From positions 248,001 to 312,000 of the forward strand of contig JANCYW010000011.1 of the NCBI GenBank assembly GCA_026184775.1: DNA of 64,000 bases. The letters are read 5' to 3'. Positions within the stretch are counted from its first letter, which is position 1, and the number at the start of each line of letters is the position of its first letter. The notes beneath the pieces were generated by a model. That model was not told the DNA's origin. It did no database searches and worked only from the letters and a program-made list of their open reading frames with translations. The DNA comes from Cyanidium caldarium (lineage: Eukaryota; Rhodophyta; Bangiophyceae; Cyanidiales; Cyanidiaceae). Position numbers and translations under genes: made by a program. Below, in pieces: positions 45,135-53,540 of this stretch.

Positions 45135-45281
45135 GGTGGAGAGAGAGAGAGCCATAGCGTCCAGCGTGCCGAAATGTTCTCCGAATGTGGTCTCCAAGAT
45201 GCTGTTTTACGGGCTTGAATCCGCCAATTCGACGGCGTCTGCGGTGGAGCCACGCCGCCGAGTGCTGTCTGGCGCACTCCC

Positions 45282-47528
45282 TCACGACTCGTGGATGCCG
45301 TCACCGCGACAGACCAGCGTGCACAGATGCGCCTGCTGTCGTTCGAGCTGCTGCTGAAGAGAGCGCTGCTGCAGCACCAGCTCCTGATGCTCGTCCCGGA
45401 ATGCGCGACAGGCGCTGCCAACGGCGTCTGTCTCCCACATCTGTTGCTGTCGCTCCAACAGCGACCGCACCCGATGCTGCAACGAGAGCGCCTGCTGCAG
45501 GATGCCCGCCACCTGTTGCAACACTGCCTCGCACTGCACCGACTTGGCGCCGGCGCCGTCGGCACGAGCCGCGCACGGCGCAATCGGCTGGTGCGTCACA
45601 CACCTCTCGGTGGCAAAACGATCCGCCTCTGTCGCGTCAACGGCGACAGGGGATGGCGCGGATAACGCCTCGACATTCTCCTCGCATTGCAGCTTGCCCA
45701 ACAACAGCGCCGCCGTCGTCTCCCGCTCCAGCTGCAGACTCGGCGCGGCCGCTTCGGCGCCTCCCTCCACATTCGGTTCCCCGCCATCGCCGTTACCGGC
45801 CGGCGGTGTCCGCGGGGCGGGCGGTGACTCGCCCGGCGTGGGCGAGTTATCGGTGCTGGCGGCGATTCCGGCCAGCTGATCGACGCGCGTGCGTCGCAGA
45901 TTCCGTCGATACTTCTGCAAGTGGCTCTTCACGTGCTCCGATGTCAGACCGTCCACGTTCATGAGCGACACCAACACTTTGGGCATGGCGCGATCCACCC
46001 CCACCGTGTTCACCGCCTTGATGAAGCGCTCGTGCAGTTGCGGCGTCCACACCAGGCGGCGCTTGTGTTTCTCAAAGGCGACAGTGCCGCCGCCATCGCT
46101 GGGCGCGGCCGATACCGCATCATGCTTGCTGGACGGCGTTCCGCTGTCCTCGGGCGACGGACCGTCCGCGGTCAGGGTGCCACGGCGATCGGCCAGCGGT
46201 GAGTCGCCCTTGTCGCGCCCGTTCCACGGCCGCATCTGAAGCCGACCCAGCTGCGGGTGCTGTTCGAGTCGGGCAGGTGGTAAATTCAGCTTGCCGCGCA
46301 GCGCCTCGACGTACTTGACGTCCAGCAGCGGGTTGCTGCCTTCGTCGGCAGCGGCGTCGCCATCGAGCGGCTCGTCCGGCACCGCCGCTCGCCGTTCCTC
46401 GGCGTCGGATCCCGCCGGGCGCCCGCGTTTCCGTCGCCGGCGGCGGTTGTTGTTGAGGTTGTTGCGTCTGCGGCGCGCGTCCTCCAGCGAGTCCTCCTCG
46501 AAGACGGCGACGTTGGTCCCGCGTCGCCGCCCGGTGTGCACCTCGCTGGACACATCCGGCGCCAGTATGGTGTGCGGTGCCAGCGGACCGCGTTCCAGGT
46601 ACATGCGGGTGTACGCTGCGAGCGCCTCCGGTGACAGATCGGCCACGGCGCTCTGGCGCGCCCGTATGGACGCTAACGCCGCCCGACTGGCCGCTGCCGT
46701 CGCTGCCGCCAGCGGCGAACGCTGCTGCATGGCGTCCATGTCGGCCAGTGCAGTGTCCAGCGCCCGCTCCGACAGATGCGCCAGCTGCAGATACTGCGTA
46801 TCGAATAGCGTGCACATGTGGCCGCCACCGGCGGCGGCGGGCGGGAGGCTGGCCGCGGACGCCGTCCCCAGCGCGCCCTCCGAGGCGGTCGCCGACGAGC
46901 CGCGATGCGAGTCGGCCGCCTCCCCGCTGGCCAGCGCCAGCGCCGCCGCCAAGTCCGGGGTGGCGTCGCCGTACAGATTGGCAAAATCCCACGCGTTGGG
47001 CGGGTGGTGCTGGTGGTGCTGGCCGTCGTCGTGCATCAGCAGCGATCCTATCAGGCCGTGATCGTGGGGCCGGCCAGCGTCGGCCTCAGCCTGCAAGTCC
47101 GCCAGAATGTCCGACAGAAGATCGCGGTCGCCCTCCTCGGTGAAGGCCATCGTCGAGCCGCTGTTGGAGCTGAGGGGGCGGTGCGGCGCACCCGCGCCCG
47201 GCGGGGTGCCCGACGTCAGCCCGTGCGATGGCACCGTCGCCACTTTGGCAACCGGTGCGCGTATCCGCACAGCGCGCGGGGAAGCCACAGCGCCCTCCCC
47301 CGAGAGCAGCATGTGCGGCAGCGCTAACGGCGGTCCTGCTGCAGCCGACGCGGCGGGCGGTTCCGTCCCGTCAACCGCCTGCCCCCCCGGCTGCCCCGCC
47401 CCAGCCGCCAACGTTCGCGCAGGCGAGTCCCCCTCGGCCGGCGTCCACGCCGACGGCAAGCCCTGCCCGGCGCTCGACGAGGGCGACGGCGGGAGCGCCG
47501 GCGTCGTGGCCGCGCCCGAGTCGGCCAT
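45282..47528 (-). CDS. GARP (G2-like Myb) transcription factor
   Basis: A plant-lineage DNA-binding protein. The GARP domain at about 484-545 is intact: RRLVWTPQLHERFIKAV, MPKVLVSLMNVDGLTSEHV and KSHLQKYRRNLRR. It mixes traits of the PHR1/PSR1 group (HERF, HVKSHLQKYR) and of the LUX/ARR-B group (VWTPQLH, LMNVDGLT). A basic patch with an AT-hook-like core, RRRRRKRGRPAGS (about 358-370), precedes it. The C-terminal 90 residues are Gln/Leu-rich and likely coiled coil (LQQRSLQQQLERQQAHL), which recalls the MYB-CC class that dimerises and binds SPX proteins, though the LHEQLE signature is not exact. The N-terminal half is Ala/Pro/Ser-rich. Length 748 residues. The ATG is at 47528; the frame upstream begins only at a GTG (47588). 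Confidence 0.88.
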   Translation of the reverse strand: MADSGAATTPALPPSPSSSAGQGLPSAWTPAEGDSPARTLAAGAGQPGGQAVDGTEPPAASAAAGPPLALPHMLLSGEGAVASPRAVRIRAPVAKVATVPSHGLTSGTPPGAGAPHRPLSSNSGSTMAFTEEGDRDLLSDILADLQAEADAGRPHDHGLIGSLLMHDDGQHHQHHPPNAWDFANLYGDATPDLAAALALASGEAADSHRGSSATASEGALGTASAASLPPAAAGGGHMCTLFDTQYLQLAHLSERALDTALADMDAMQQRSPLAAATAAASRAALASIRARQSAVADLSPEALAAYTRMYLERGPLAPHTILAPDVSSEVHTGRRRGTNVAVFEEDSLEDARRRRNNLNNNRRRRRKRGRPAGSDAEERRAAVPDEPLDGDAAADEGSNPLLDVKYVEALRGKLNLPPARLEQHPQLGRLQMRPWNGRDKGDSPLADRRGTLTADGPSPEDSGTPSSKHDAVSAAPSDGGGTVAFEKHKRRLVWTPQLHERFIKAVNTVGVDRAMPKVLVSLMNVDGLTSEHVKSHLQKYRRNLRRTRVDQLAGIAASTDNSPTPGESPPAPRTPPAGNGDGGEPNVEGGAEAAAPSLQLERETTAALLLGKLQCEENVEALSAPSPVAVDATEADRFATERCVTHQPIAPCAARADGAGAKSVQCEAVLQQVAGILQQALSLQHRVRSLLERQQQMWETDAVGSACRAFRDEHQELVLQQRSLQQQLERQQAHLCTLVCRGDGIHES

Positions 47529-48280
47529 GACGCTCTGGGAGTTGTTTGGGGTGCTCCGACGAGCTCTGGGCACCTCTTTTTGTGACACTGTGCTGCCCGC
47601 ACCTCCGACTGTATCTGGATGCCTCGTCGCTCGAGTGGCTTCCGTGATTCAGTGATGTTCTCGGGGCGGCGTGTCGATCCCGCCGTCCACCCGTGCCAAA
47701 GCGCATCGATCCGGCCGTTGCGGGGTCTCGTGCAGGGAAGGCACGCGTCGGTGCGTGTGCGTGTGTGCGTGTGTGCGCGCACTTTGCGGTGAGGTGGATG
47801 AAATTGATGAGGGCGTGGTGAGACAAGCGGGTTGATCGTGAACGATACGGGAGATAGATGGAGAGGCGCTCAGAGGCGGGTATGACTCAGTTCGCGGCAA
47901 CCACTTTACATCGATTCTAGGCTCTCCCCGCCTCCTCCAACGGCCACACTCGACTCCCTTCTCTCTTCGGTGTGGTGTTCTGCTTGCTGCGCTTGTTCCG
48001 TGGTGCTGTTGGGGTTGTTGTCGCCACTGCGGTTCGCGTGCCATCGGTGCGGGACCGCCGGAACGGCAGAACCGAGACCTCGTCGCGGTCCGGTTTGGTG
48101 CCAGGCGCGCACCGATACTGGGTCGTTTATATCCGCCAGCCTCCGCGATCACCCCCTCGACACCGCCACGATGTACCCGGAGATACTGTCTCGTGCGAGG
48201 TGGCGAGCGGGCACTGGCGCCACTTCACAGCGGACTGCGGCGGTTGCTGCTGCAGTCCGTCCCGCACGCACACGCATGGA
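47529..48280. promoter_or_regulatory. 752-bp gap upstream of GARP gene
   Basis: This is GARP promoter plus the 3' region of the ANTH gene. It contains a GT-rich tract (47751-47780). I looked for the PHR1 target GNATATNC and for tRNA boxes and saw neither. No gene is supported. Confidence 0.35.
47751..47780. repeat. GT-rich tract upstream of GARP gene
   Basis: A GTGCGTGTGCGTGTGTGCG-type simple repeat lies about 225 bp before the start codon of the minus-strand GARP gene. Confidence 0.7.
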
Positions 48281-50812
48281 TTACTTGGGTTTGGCCTCCT
48301 CGAACAGGTCGAAAAAGTGTTGGTCGGCGGGAGTGACTTTGCGCGGCGCCGCCGAGCCGGTTCGGGATGCCGCATAGCCGCTGCCGGTCTGCGGCGGCGG
48401 TCGATACGGCTGCATGGACGGGGCCGCGCCGGGCGCACCGTACAGAGGCGGTGGTCCGTAGGGCGGCGGTCCCATATACGGGTAGCCGCCGTCGCCGTGC
48501 ATGCCTCCGTACGAGGATGGTGGCCCGCCGTACGGATAGTAGCTGGCCGGCGGGTAGTTCGGGTTGTATTGCGCCGGCGGATACGCGCCCGGGTACGGTC
48601 CAGGTGGCAGCGCCGGCGGATACGCGCCGTACGGAGGCGGCAGCGCCGGTGGCGCGCCACCGCTGTGCCCCTCTAGGGCGCGGGGCCCGGCAAACGGTGG
48701 CGGTGGCATGCCAAACGCCGCTCCCGACGGACGACTGGTCTCGGGGCGATTACCATGCGTGTTCGCCAGCGCATCGGTGCCGAAGCCGGGCGGCAGAGCA
48801 GCTTTAGCGGCCGCTAGCCGCTCAGCTGTGGCCGCATTCGATTCGCCGCCGCCGGCGCTGCAGCTGCCACCCTCCTCCTCGTCTTCCGAATCGGTGCTGC
48901 CCTCCAGCAGTGCCAACAGGTCAAACTCCTGCTGTGCGGAGGAAGAGCGTCCGGCCGCCGGCTTCACCTCCTCCGAGGCCGGAATGATGGTGGACGGCTG
49001 GTGCTCGAACTCCGTCGCGGCCGCTCGCGGTAACTGCGGCTGTTGCGGGGGCGATGGCGATGGCGGCGCCGCCGCCGCCGTCTGGGTTGCGCTCTCCACT
49101 TCGGCGGGCGGTGCAGCCGCCACCTCATGGTCCTTTGCTGCCGCCATCTGCGCGCCAGCCGCGGCGCTTTCGACGGCCAGCGATGGCGGCGGCGCCGTCG
49201 CCGTCGCATCCTCCCCCGCTTCCTTTTTCCCCTCATCCTTGGTCGCCTCGGCCTCTTCCTTCTGCTCCGGTTGCTCGTCGCTTCCCGGCACTTCACCACC
49301 GTCCAACTCGTCGCCGCGGATGCGCGGAATATCGCCCACTTTCACCCGCTCGATGTGATCGTACATCTCGTCCAGCACCGACTGCGATGGCCGCGGCACG
49401 TCCGGCAGCTGCTGCGCCATGCCCAGCGTCTGACACATCGGGTAGTAGTACTGCGCCAGCGCCGAATCCTGGTCCAGATACCGCCGATACATGTCGAACC
49501 CGCCTTGCAGCACCTCGGGAACATCCACCGAGTAAAACTGATCCGCCAGATTCTGCATGGCACCCATCAGCACCGGCAGCAGCACCGCCATATCGCGCAC
49601 GCACAACCGCATCGCCGCGCGCGCCGGCGCACTGTTGGAGAGGTTGTAGTCCAGGCGCACCGCCAGTAGCATGTCCAAGTTGTCTTGCAGCAGTGGCACC
49701 TCGTCTAGCAGCTGCAAGATGTCGCACTCCACGAAGCGCAACGGGCCACGCGCCAGCTCGACGCCGTCGCGCGCCGTCGGCATGGGCGCTGCGGGCACCG
49801 GCGGTTGCGTGGCGCCCGCTGCACCGTACCCGCCGAGAAAACCGCCGCTATACGTTGGCGCCGCCGCCTGCGGATACTGCTGCGCTGCCGACTCCAGCGG
49901 CCGCTCCGGCCACTTGATGAGGCGTTTGGTGGTGCACCAGCGTTCCAGATACTGTGCATAGGAGTGAATCAGCGGGATGTGCTGCATGCCCTCGGTCTTG
50001 CTCTCCAAAAACTCCGGCACGCGAAAGATGTTGCTGGCGTACTGCGCGATGAAGAGTGAGAAAGCGCCGTTGCCGTCTTGGAAAATGCGGTGAAACACGA
50101 TCAGTGCCTTGAGCACCACAATCCAGTCCGTGAAAAGCAGGCGCTTGCGCAGCTGGTGAAACACGGCGCCGGCCGGCGTCGACTTGTCGGCCATGTTGCC
50201 CCCCCAATGGGTGCCCCGCAGGATCACTTGCACGTGCTTCTCCTTGGGCTGCGTGATGGCGTGATTGGTGGCCTTCACCACCGCCACTTTCCACACGTCG
50301 CTCTTGACGCGCGCCCGAAACGATTTCCAGGCATCGCCCGTCGAGGCTATGAAACCGCCCTCGACGCGCGGCTTGCCCTGCGGGGCGCCAAAGTCCGACG
50401 GCAGCGCCGGTGGCGCCTGCGTGGAGGCACCGTACGCTGACGTCGAGGATGCCCCGATGAGCGCCCCGGAGCTGCCAGGCCCATACGGATCCGCTACCGA
50501 CGAAGCCGAGCGGGCCAGCGAGGGCGGATAACTGACGCGCCGCGACGGGTTCGAGCGAACGCCCGGATGCGACGCTGTCTCTGATGCCCCAACGCTGCCC
50601 GGAGTGGCGCGCCCGCGCGAGCCGTACGTGCCCGACCACGAGTGCGTCGGAGCCGGCACCCGGCCCGACAGCGACGAGTGGCTGCCCCGCTGCGAACCGT
50701 ACAACCCGCCCGACGCCCTCGGCGGCGAAGTGCGCTGCGGCGTCCCCATACCGCCGCGTGCCCCCGGCAAGTCCGCTCCCGCGTAACCGCCAGCAGTCAC
50801 TCCTCGTGACAT
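48281..50812 (-). CDS. ANTH-domain clathrin adaptor (AP180/CALM-like)
   Basis: A phosphoinositide-binding endocytic adaptor. The ANTH domain spans about 160-305: VWKVAVVKATNHAITQPKEK includes the lipid-binding K-x9-KxK(H) pattern, followed by FTDWIVVLKALIVFHRIFQD and FSLFIAQYASNIFRVPEFL. A second helical region (about 360-500) matches the rest of the AP180 N-terminal fold. The tail is disordered: acidic Glu/Lys stretch, DLLALLEGS, then a Pro/Gly/Tyr-rich low-complexity zone and a final FFDLFEE motif. DLL and FDLF-type short motifs are typical clathrin/AP-2 binders. The N-terminal 150 residues are Gly/Ser/Arg-rich. The frame is open back to an ATG at 51292, but that part is arginine-rich noise overlapping the CCT3 leader, so I begin at 50812 (MSRGVTAGG). 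Confidence 0.85.
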   Translation of the reverse strand: MSRGVTAGGYAGADLPGARGGMGTPQRTSPPRASGGLYGSQRGSHSSLSGRVPAPTHSWSGTYGSRGRATPGSVGASETASHPGVRSNPSRRVSYPPSLARSASSVADPYGPGSSGALIGASSTSAYGASTQAPPALPSDFGAPQGKPRVEGGFIASTGDAWKSFRARVKSDVWKVAVVKATNHAITQPKEKHVQVILRGTHWGGNMADKSTPAGAVFHQLRKRLLFTDWIVVLKALIVFHRIFQDGNGAFSLFIAQYASNIFRVPEFLESKTEGMQHIPLIHSYAQYLERWCTTKRLIKWPERPLESAAQQYPQAAAPTYSGGFLGGYGAAGATQPPVPAAPMPTARDGVELARGPLRFVECDILQLLDEVPLLQDNLDMLLAVRLDYNLSNSAPARAAMRLCVRDMAVLLPVLMGAMQNLADQFYSVDVPEVLQGGFDMYRRYLDQDSALAQYYYPMCQTLGMAQQLPDVPRPSQSVLDEMYDHIERVKVGDIPRIRGDELDGGEVPGSDEQPEQKEEAEATKDEGKKEAGEDATATAPPPSLAVESAAAGAQMAAAKDHEVAAAPPAEVESATQTAAAAPPSPSPPQQPQLPRAAATEFEHQPSTIIPASEEVKPAAGRSSSAQQEFDLLALLEGSTDSEDEEEGGSCSAGGGESNAATAERLAAAKAALPPGFGTDALANTHGNRPETSRPSGAAFGMPPPPFAGPRALEGHSGGAPPALPPPYGAYPPALPPGPYPGAYPPAQYNPNYPPASYYPYGGPPSSYGGMHGDGGYPYMGPPPYGPPPLYGAPGAAPSMQPYRPPPQTGSGYAASRTGSAAPRKVTPADQHFFDLFEEAKPK

Positions 50813-51577
50813 GAAGACCTGGCGCCGTGCCCGATCCGTGTCCGTTACCGCCGTCCCTCTTTCGAGACGTCCCCGCGTATCCGTTTTTCGAGGATACTCG
50901 CCCCGCACGACGCTTGGCAATCGCTTCCCCCCGTGGCCACCGCTGTGCACACGCGCTCGGTGCCGCAGCCGCTGATAATATCCCGCCGCGACAGACACCG
51001 GCAGCCGCACGTGGACGCGTTCGCGACACGTCGCGAGCAAGCGAACGGGTAGCGCGGTCCGAGAGCGAAGCGTCGATGCAATGAGCAGGAATGTCATAGA
51101 ATGTCTCTGAAGGTACAGGAATGAATGTCCAGCGGGTGAGGGCGGGATGCCGCGCTGGATCCGCGCAGTCCGTTTGTCACGGGCTGCACGGCACCGTCGG
51201 TGACCGGCGTCGATGCGCAACACCGTGCAGGACACGGATGTTGAGGACGGCCAGGTGGCCGGAATATCCCGACAAGCCCCTGACCCGTGCATATCGTGTG
51301 CTCGCGAGAACAGTATGAGGCGTCACTGGAGCAGAGGCGGAAAACTCGGTATATTTTTGGTCAACCCGAAGATCGCCTCCACCTATTTCATCGCCCTCCC
51401 GGGCCCCATCACCGACTACCCTTCCCGCAACCTTGCTTCCTCTCTGCTTGCACTCGACCGACCGTAGTTCCGCTGGCAGACGTCCTCGCCGCGGCCCGTC
51501 CGCGCGTCCGCGCGTCATCGCTCCGTCCGGCGCTTCGGCGGTTGCACGCGTCCACGGTTCGCGTCACTCCTCGCGTC
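50813..51577. promoter_or_regulatory. 765-bp divergent gap ANTH / CCT3, with GAATGTC repeats
   Basis: The region between the two preferred starts contains three copies of GAATGTC within 41 bp (51089-51129). Frames of both flanking genes stay open into it, so its limits depend on the true start codons. No RNA gene is seen. Confidence 0.35.
51089..51129. repeat. Triple GAATGTC motif
   Basis: GAATGTC occurs at 51089-51095, 51099-51105 and 51123-51129 on the plus strand, a spacing of 10 and 24 bp, in a shared promoter region. It may be a clustered binding site. Confidence 0.5.
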
Positions 51578-53260
51578 ATGCAACGGTACGGTCAGGCGCC
51601 GGTGTACATCATCAACACCAACGCGGAGAGGACCTCGGGGCGGCAGGCACAGTTGTCGAATGTGGCGGCGGCCAAGGCGGTGGCCGACGTGATACGCACC
51701 ACCCTGGGTCCGCGGGCGATGCTCAAACTCATCCTGGACGCGATGGGCGGGGTGGTCATCACCTCGGACGGCAACGCCATATTGCGCGAGATCGACGTGG
51801 GACACCCGGCCGCCAAAGCGATGATCGATTTGGCCAGAACGCAGGACGAGGAGGTGGGCGACGGCACCACCAGCGTGATCGTGTTGGCGGGATCGCTGCT
51901 GGCCGCGGCCGAGCCGTGTCTGGAGGGCGGCGTGCACCCGACGGTGATCGTTGGCGCCTATATGCGCGCTCTGGAAGACGCTTTGGAGGTGTTGGATCGG
52001 CGTTGTGCGCGGCCGGTGGATGCGCAGGACGATGCCGTGCTGCGCCAGCTGGTGCACACTTGCGTGGGCACGAAAATCATGGACGTGCACCGCGAACTGA
52101 TCACCCAGCTGGTCATCGACGCAGTGCGACTGGTGTCTCAGGTCGCCAAAGGCACGACGCCCCAGAGTCGCGAGGTGGATATCAAGCACAACATTCGCAT
52201 CGAGAAGGTGCCCGGTGGTGAACTGAGCGGCTCGCGGGTGTTGCGCGGCGTGCTGTTGAACAAGGACGTGTTGCATCCGCAGATGCGGCGACGCATTGAG
52301 CAACCGCGGGTGGTGCTACTGGACTGTCCGCTAGAGTACAAGAAGGGTGAGTCGCAGGCGAGTGTGGAGGTCACCAACGAGCAAGACTGGGACCAGCTGT
52401 TGCGCCTGGAAGAGGAGTACGTGCAGCAGCTGTGCAACCAGGTGATTGCGGTGAAGCCGGACGTGGTCATCACCGAGAAGGGCGTGAGCGATCTGGCGGC
52501 GCACTTTCTGGCCAAGGCGAACATCACGGCGCTGCGACGAGTGCGGCGGACCGACAACCAGCGGGTGGCGCTGGCCACCGGCGCGCGCATTGTGTCGCGG
52601 CCGGAGGAGCTGCAAGCGGCCGACGTGGGCACCGGTGCCGGCTTGTACGAGGTACGCAAACTCGGTGACGAGTATTTCAGCTTTCTGGAGGAGTGTCGGG
52701 AGCCGCGCGCATGCACCATTCTGCTGCGTGGAGGCAGCAAAGACGTGTTGAACGAGGTGGAGCGGAATCTGCACGACGCACTGGCGGTGGCGCGCAACGT
52801 GCTGCGCGATCCGCGGCTGGTAGCGGGCGGCGGCGCCGCCGAGATGACCCTCCGGCAGGGATTGCTGGAGCGCGCCGGCGCCATCGAAGGCGCTGCGCAG
52901 TTGCCGTATCGCGCCGTGGCGCAGGCGCTGGAGGTGATACCGCGCACGCTGGCCGAGAACTGCGGCGCCTCGGTGATCCGGGTGATGACCCGACTGCGAG
53001 CGCTACACGCCCAGAGCAGCGATCCGCCCATGGGCGTGGACGGCATCACCGGCGAGGTGGCCAACATGGCCGAGTTGGGCGTGTTCGAATCGTACGCCGT
53101 GAAAGCGCAGAGCATCAAGACCGCCATCGAGTCGGCGTGCATGCTGCTGCGCATCGACGATGTGTTGAGCGGCGTCCGCAAGAAGGACGGCGCCGGCGGC
53201 GCGCAGGAGAGCGGCGGATTCGACCGCTCGGGCGAGGACGCGGGAAATGAGGTCGGTTGA
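51578..53260 (+). CDS. CCT3: T-complex protein 1 subunit gamma (chaperonin CCT3)
   Basis: A subunit of the cytosolic TRiC/CCT ring that folds actin, tubulin and WD40 proteins. The start at 51578 gives VYIINTNAERTSGRQAQLSN, the CCT3 signature, followed by KAVADVIRTTLGPRAMLK, the ATP-site loops GGVVITSDGNAILREIDVGHPAA (quoted across the loop in part) and EEVGDGTTSVIVLAG (about 93-97), the apical-domain motif QSREVDIKHNIRIEKVPGG, and GGAAEMTLRQGLLERA in the C-terminal equatorial domain. Catalytic Asp residues of GDGTT and of the LDCPLEYK strand neighbourhood are kept. Length 560 residues, standard. The in-frame region upstream from 51287 begins at GTG and is not conserved. Tail is Gly/Asp-rich, as usual. 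Confidence 0.97.
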   Translation: MQRYGQAPVYIINTNAERTSGRQAQLSNVAAAKAVADVIRTTLGPRAMLKLILDAMGGVVITSDGNAILREIDVGHPAAKAMIDLARTQDEEVGDGTTSVIVLAGSLLAAAEPCLEGGVHPTVIVGAYMRALEDALEVLDRRCARPVDAQDDAVLRQLVHTCVGTKIMDVHRELITQLVIDAVRLVSQVAKGTTPQSREVDIKHNIRIEKVPGGELSGSRVLRGVLLNKDVLHPQMRRRIEQPRVVLLDCPLEYKKGESQASVEVTNEQDWDQLLRLEEEYVQQLCNQVIAVKPDVVITEKGVSDLAAHFLAKANITALRRVRRTDNQRVALATGARIVSRPEELQAADVGTGAGLYEVRKLGDEYFSFLEECREPRACTILLRGGSKDVLNEVERNLHDALAVARNVLRDPRLVAGGGAAEMTLRQGLLERAGAIEGAAQLPYRAVAQALEVIPRTLAENCGASVIRVMTRLRALHAQSSDPPMGVDGITGEVANMAELGVFESYAVKAQSIKTAIESACMLLRIDDVLSGVRKKDGAGGAQESGGFDRSGEDAGNEVG

Positions 53261-53540
53261 ATAGGAGGGAGATTTGTGTGCGAGAGACGCGGGCGGAGGG
53301 GAGTGCAGGCGGCGTGTCCGGATCGGCCGGCTCGGTTATGAACGACGAATATTGCAACTTCCACCACCCTCCCAGACGATCGAGGCTGTCGCAGCCGCCG
53401 TGAAGCTCTACTTTTGATGGTGTGACCTGATCGCCCCCACAGGTTCCTTGGCGACGTTCCGCCGCTCCGTTGACCCGCTCGGTTGCGGCGGCAGGCGACG
53501 GCCTTGCGGTCGCGGCGACGTGGCTCGCCGACACGAGAAC

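Noticed and set aside
48366-49358. Plus-strand Ser/Ala/Pro-rich frames over the ANTH gene tail
   Set aside because: They come from antisense reading of a low-complexity Pro/Gly/Tyr tail.
51293-51577. N-terminal extension of CCT3 from GTG at 51287
   Set aside because: Not conserved; CCT3 proteins begin a few residues before the NAERTSGRQAQ motif, which fits the ATG at 51578.
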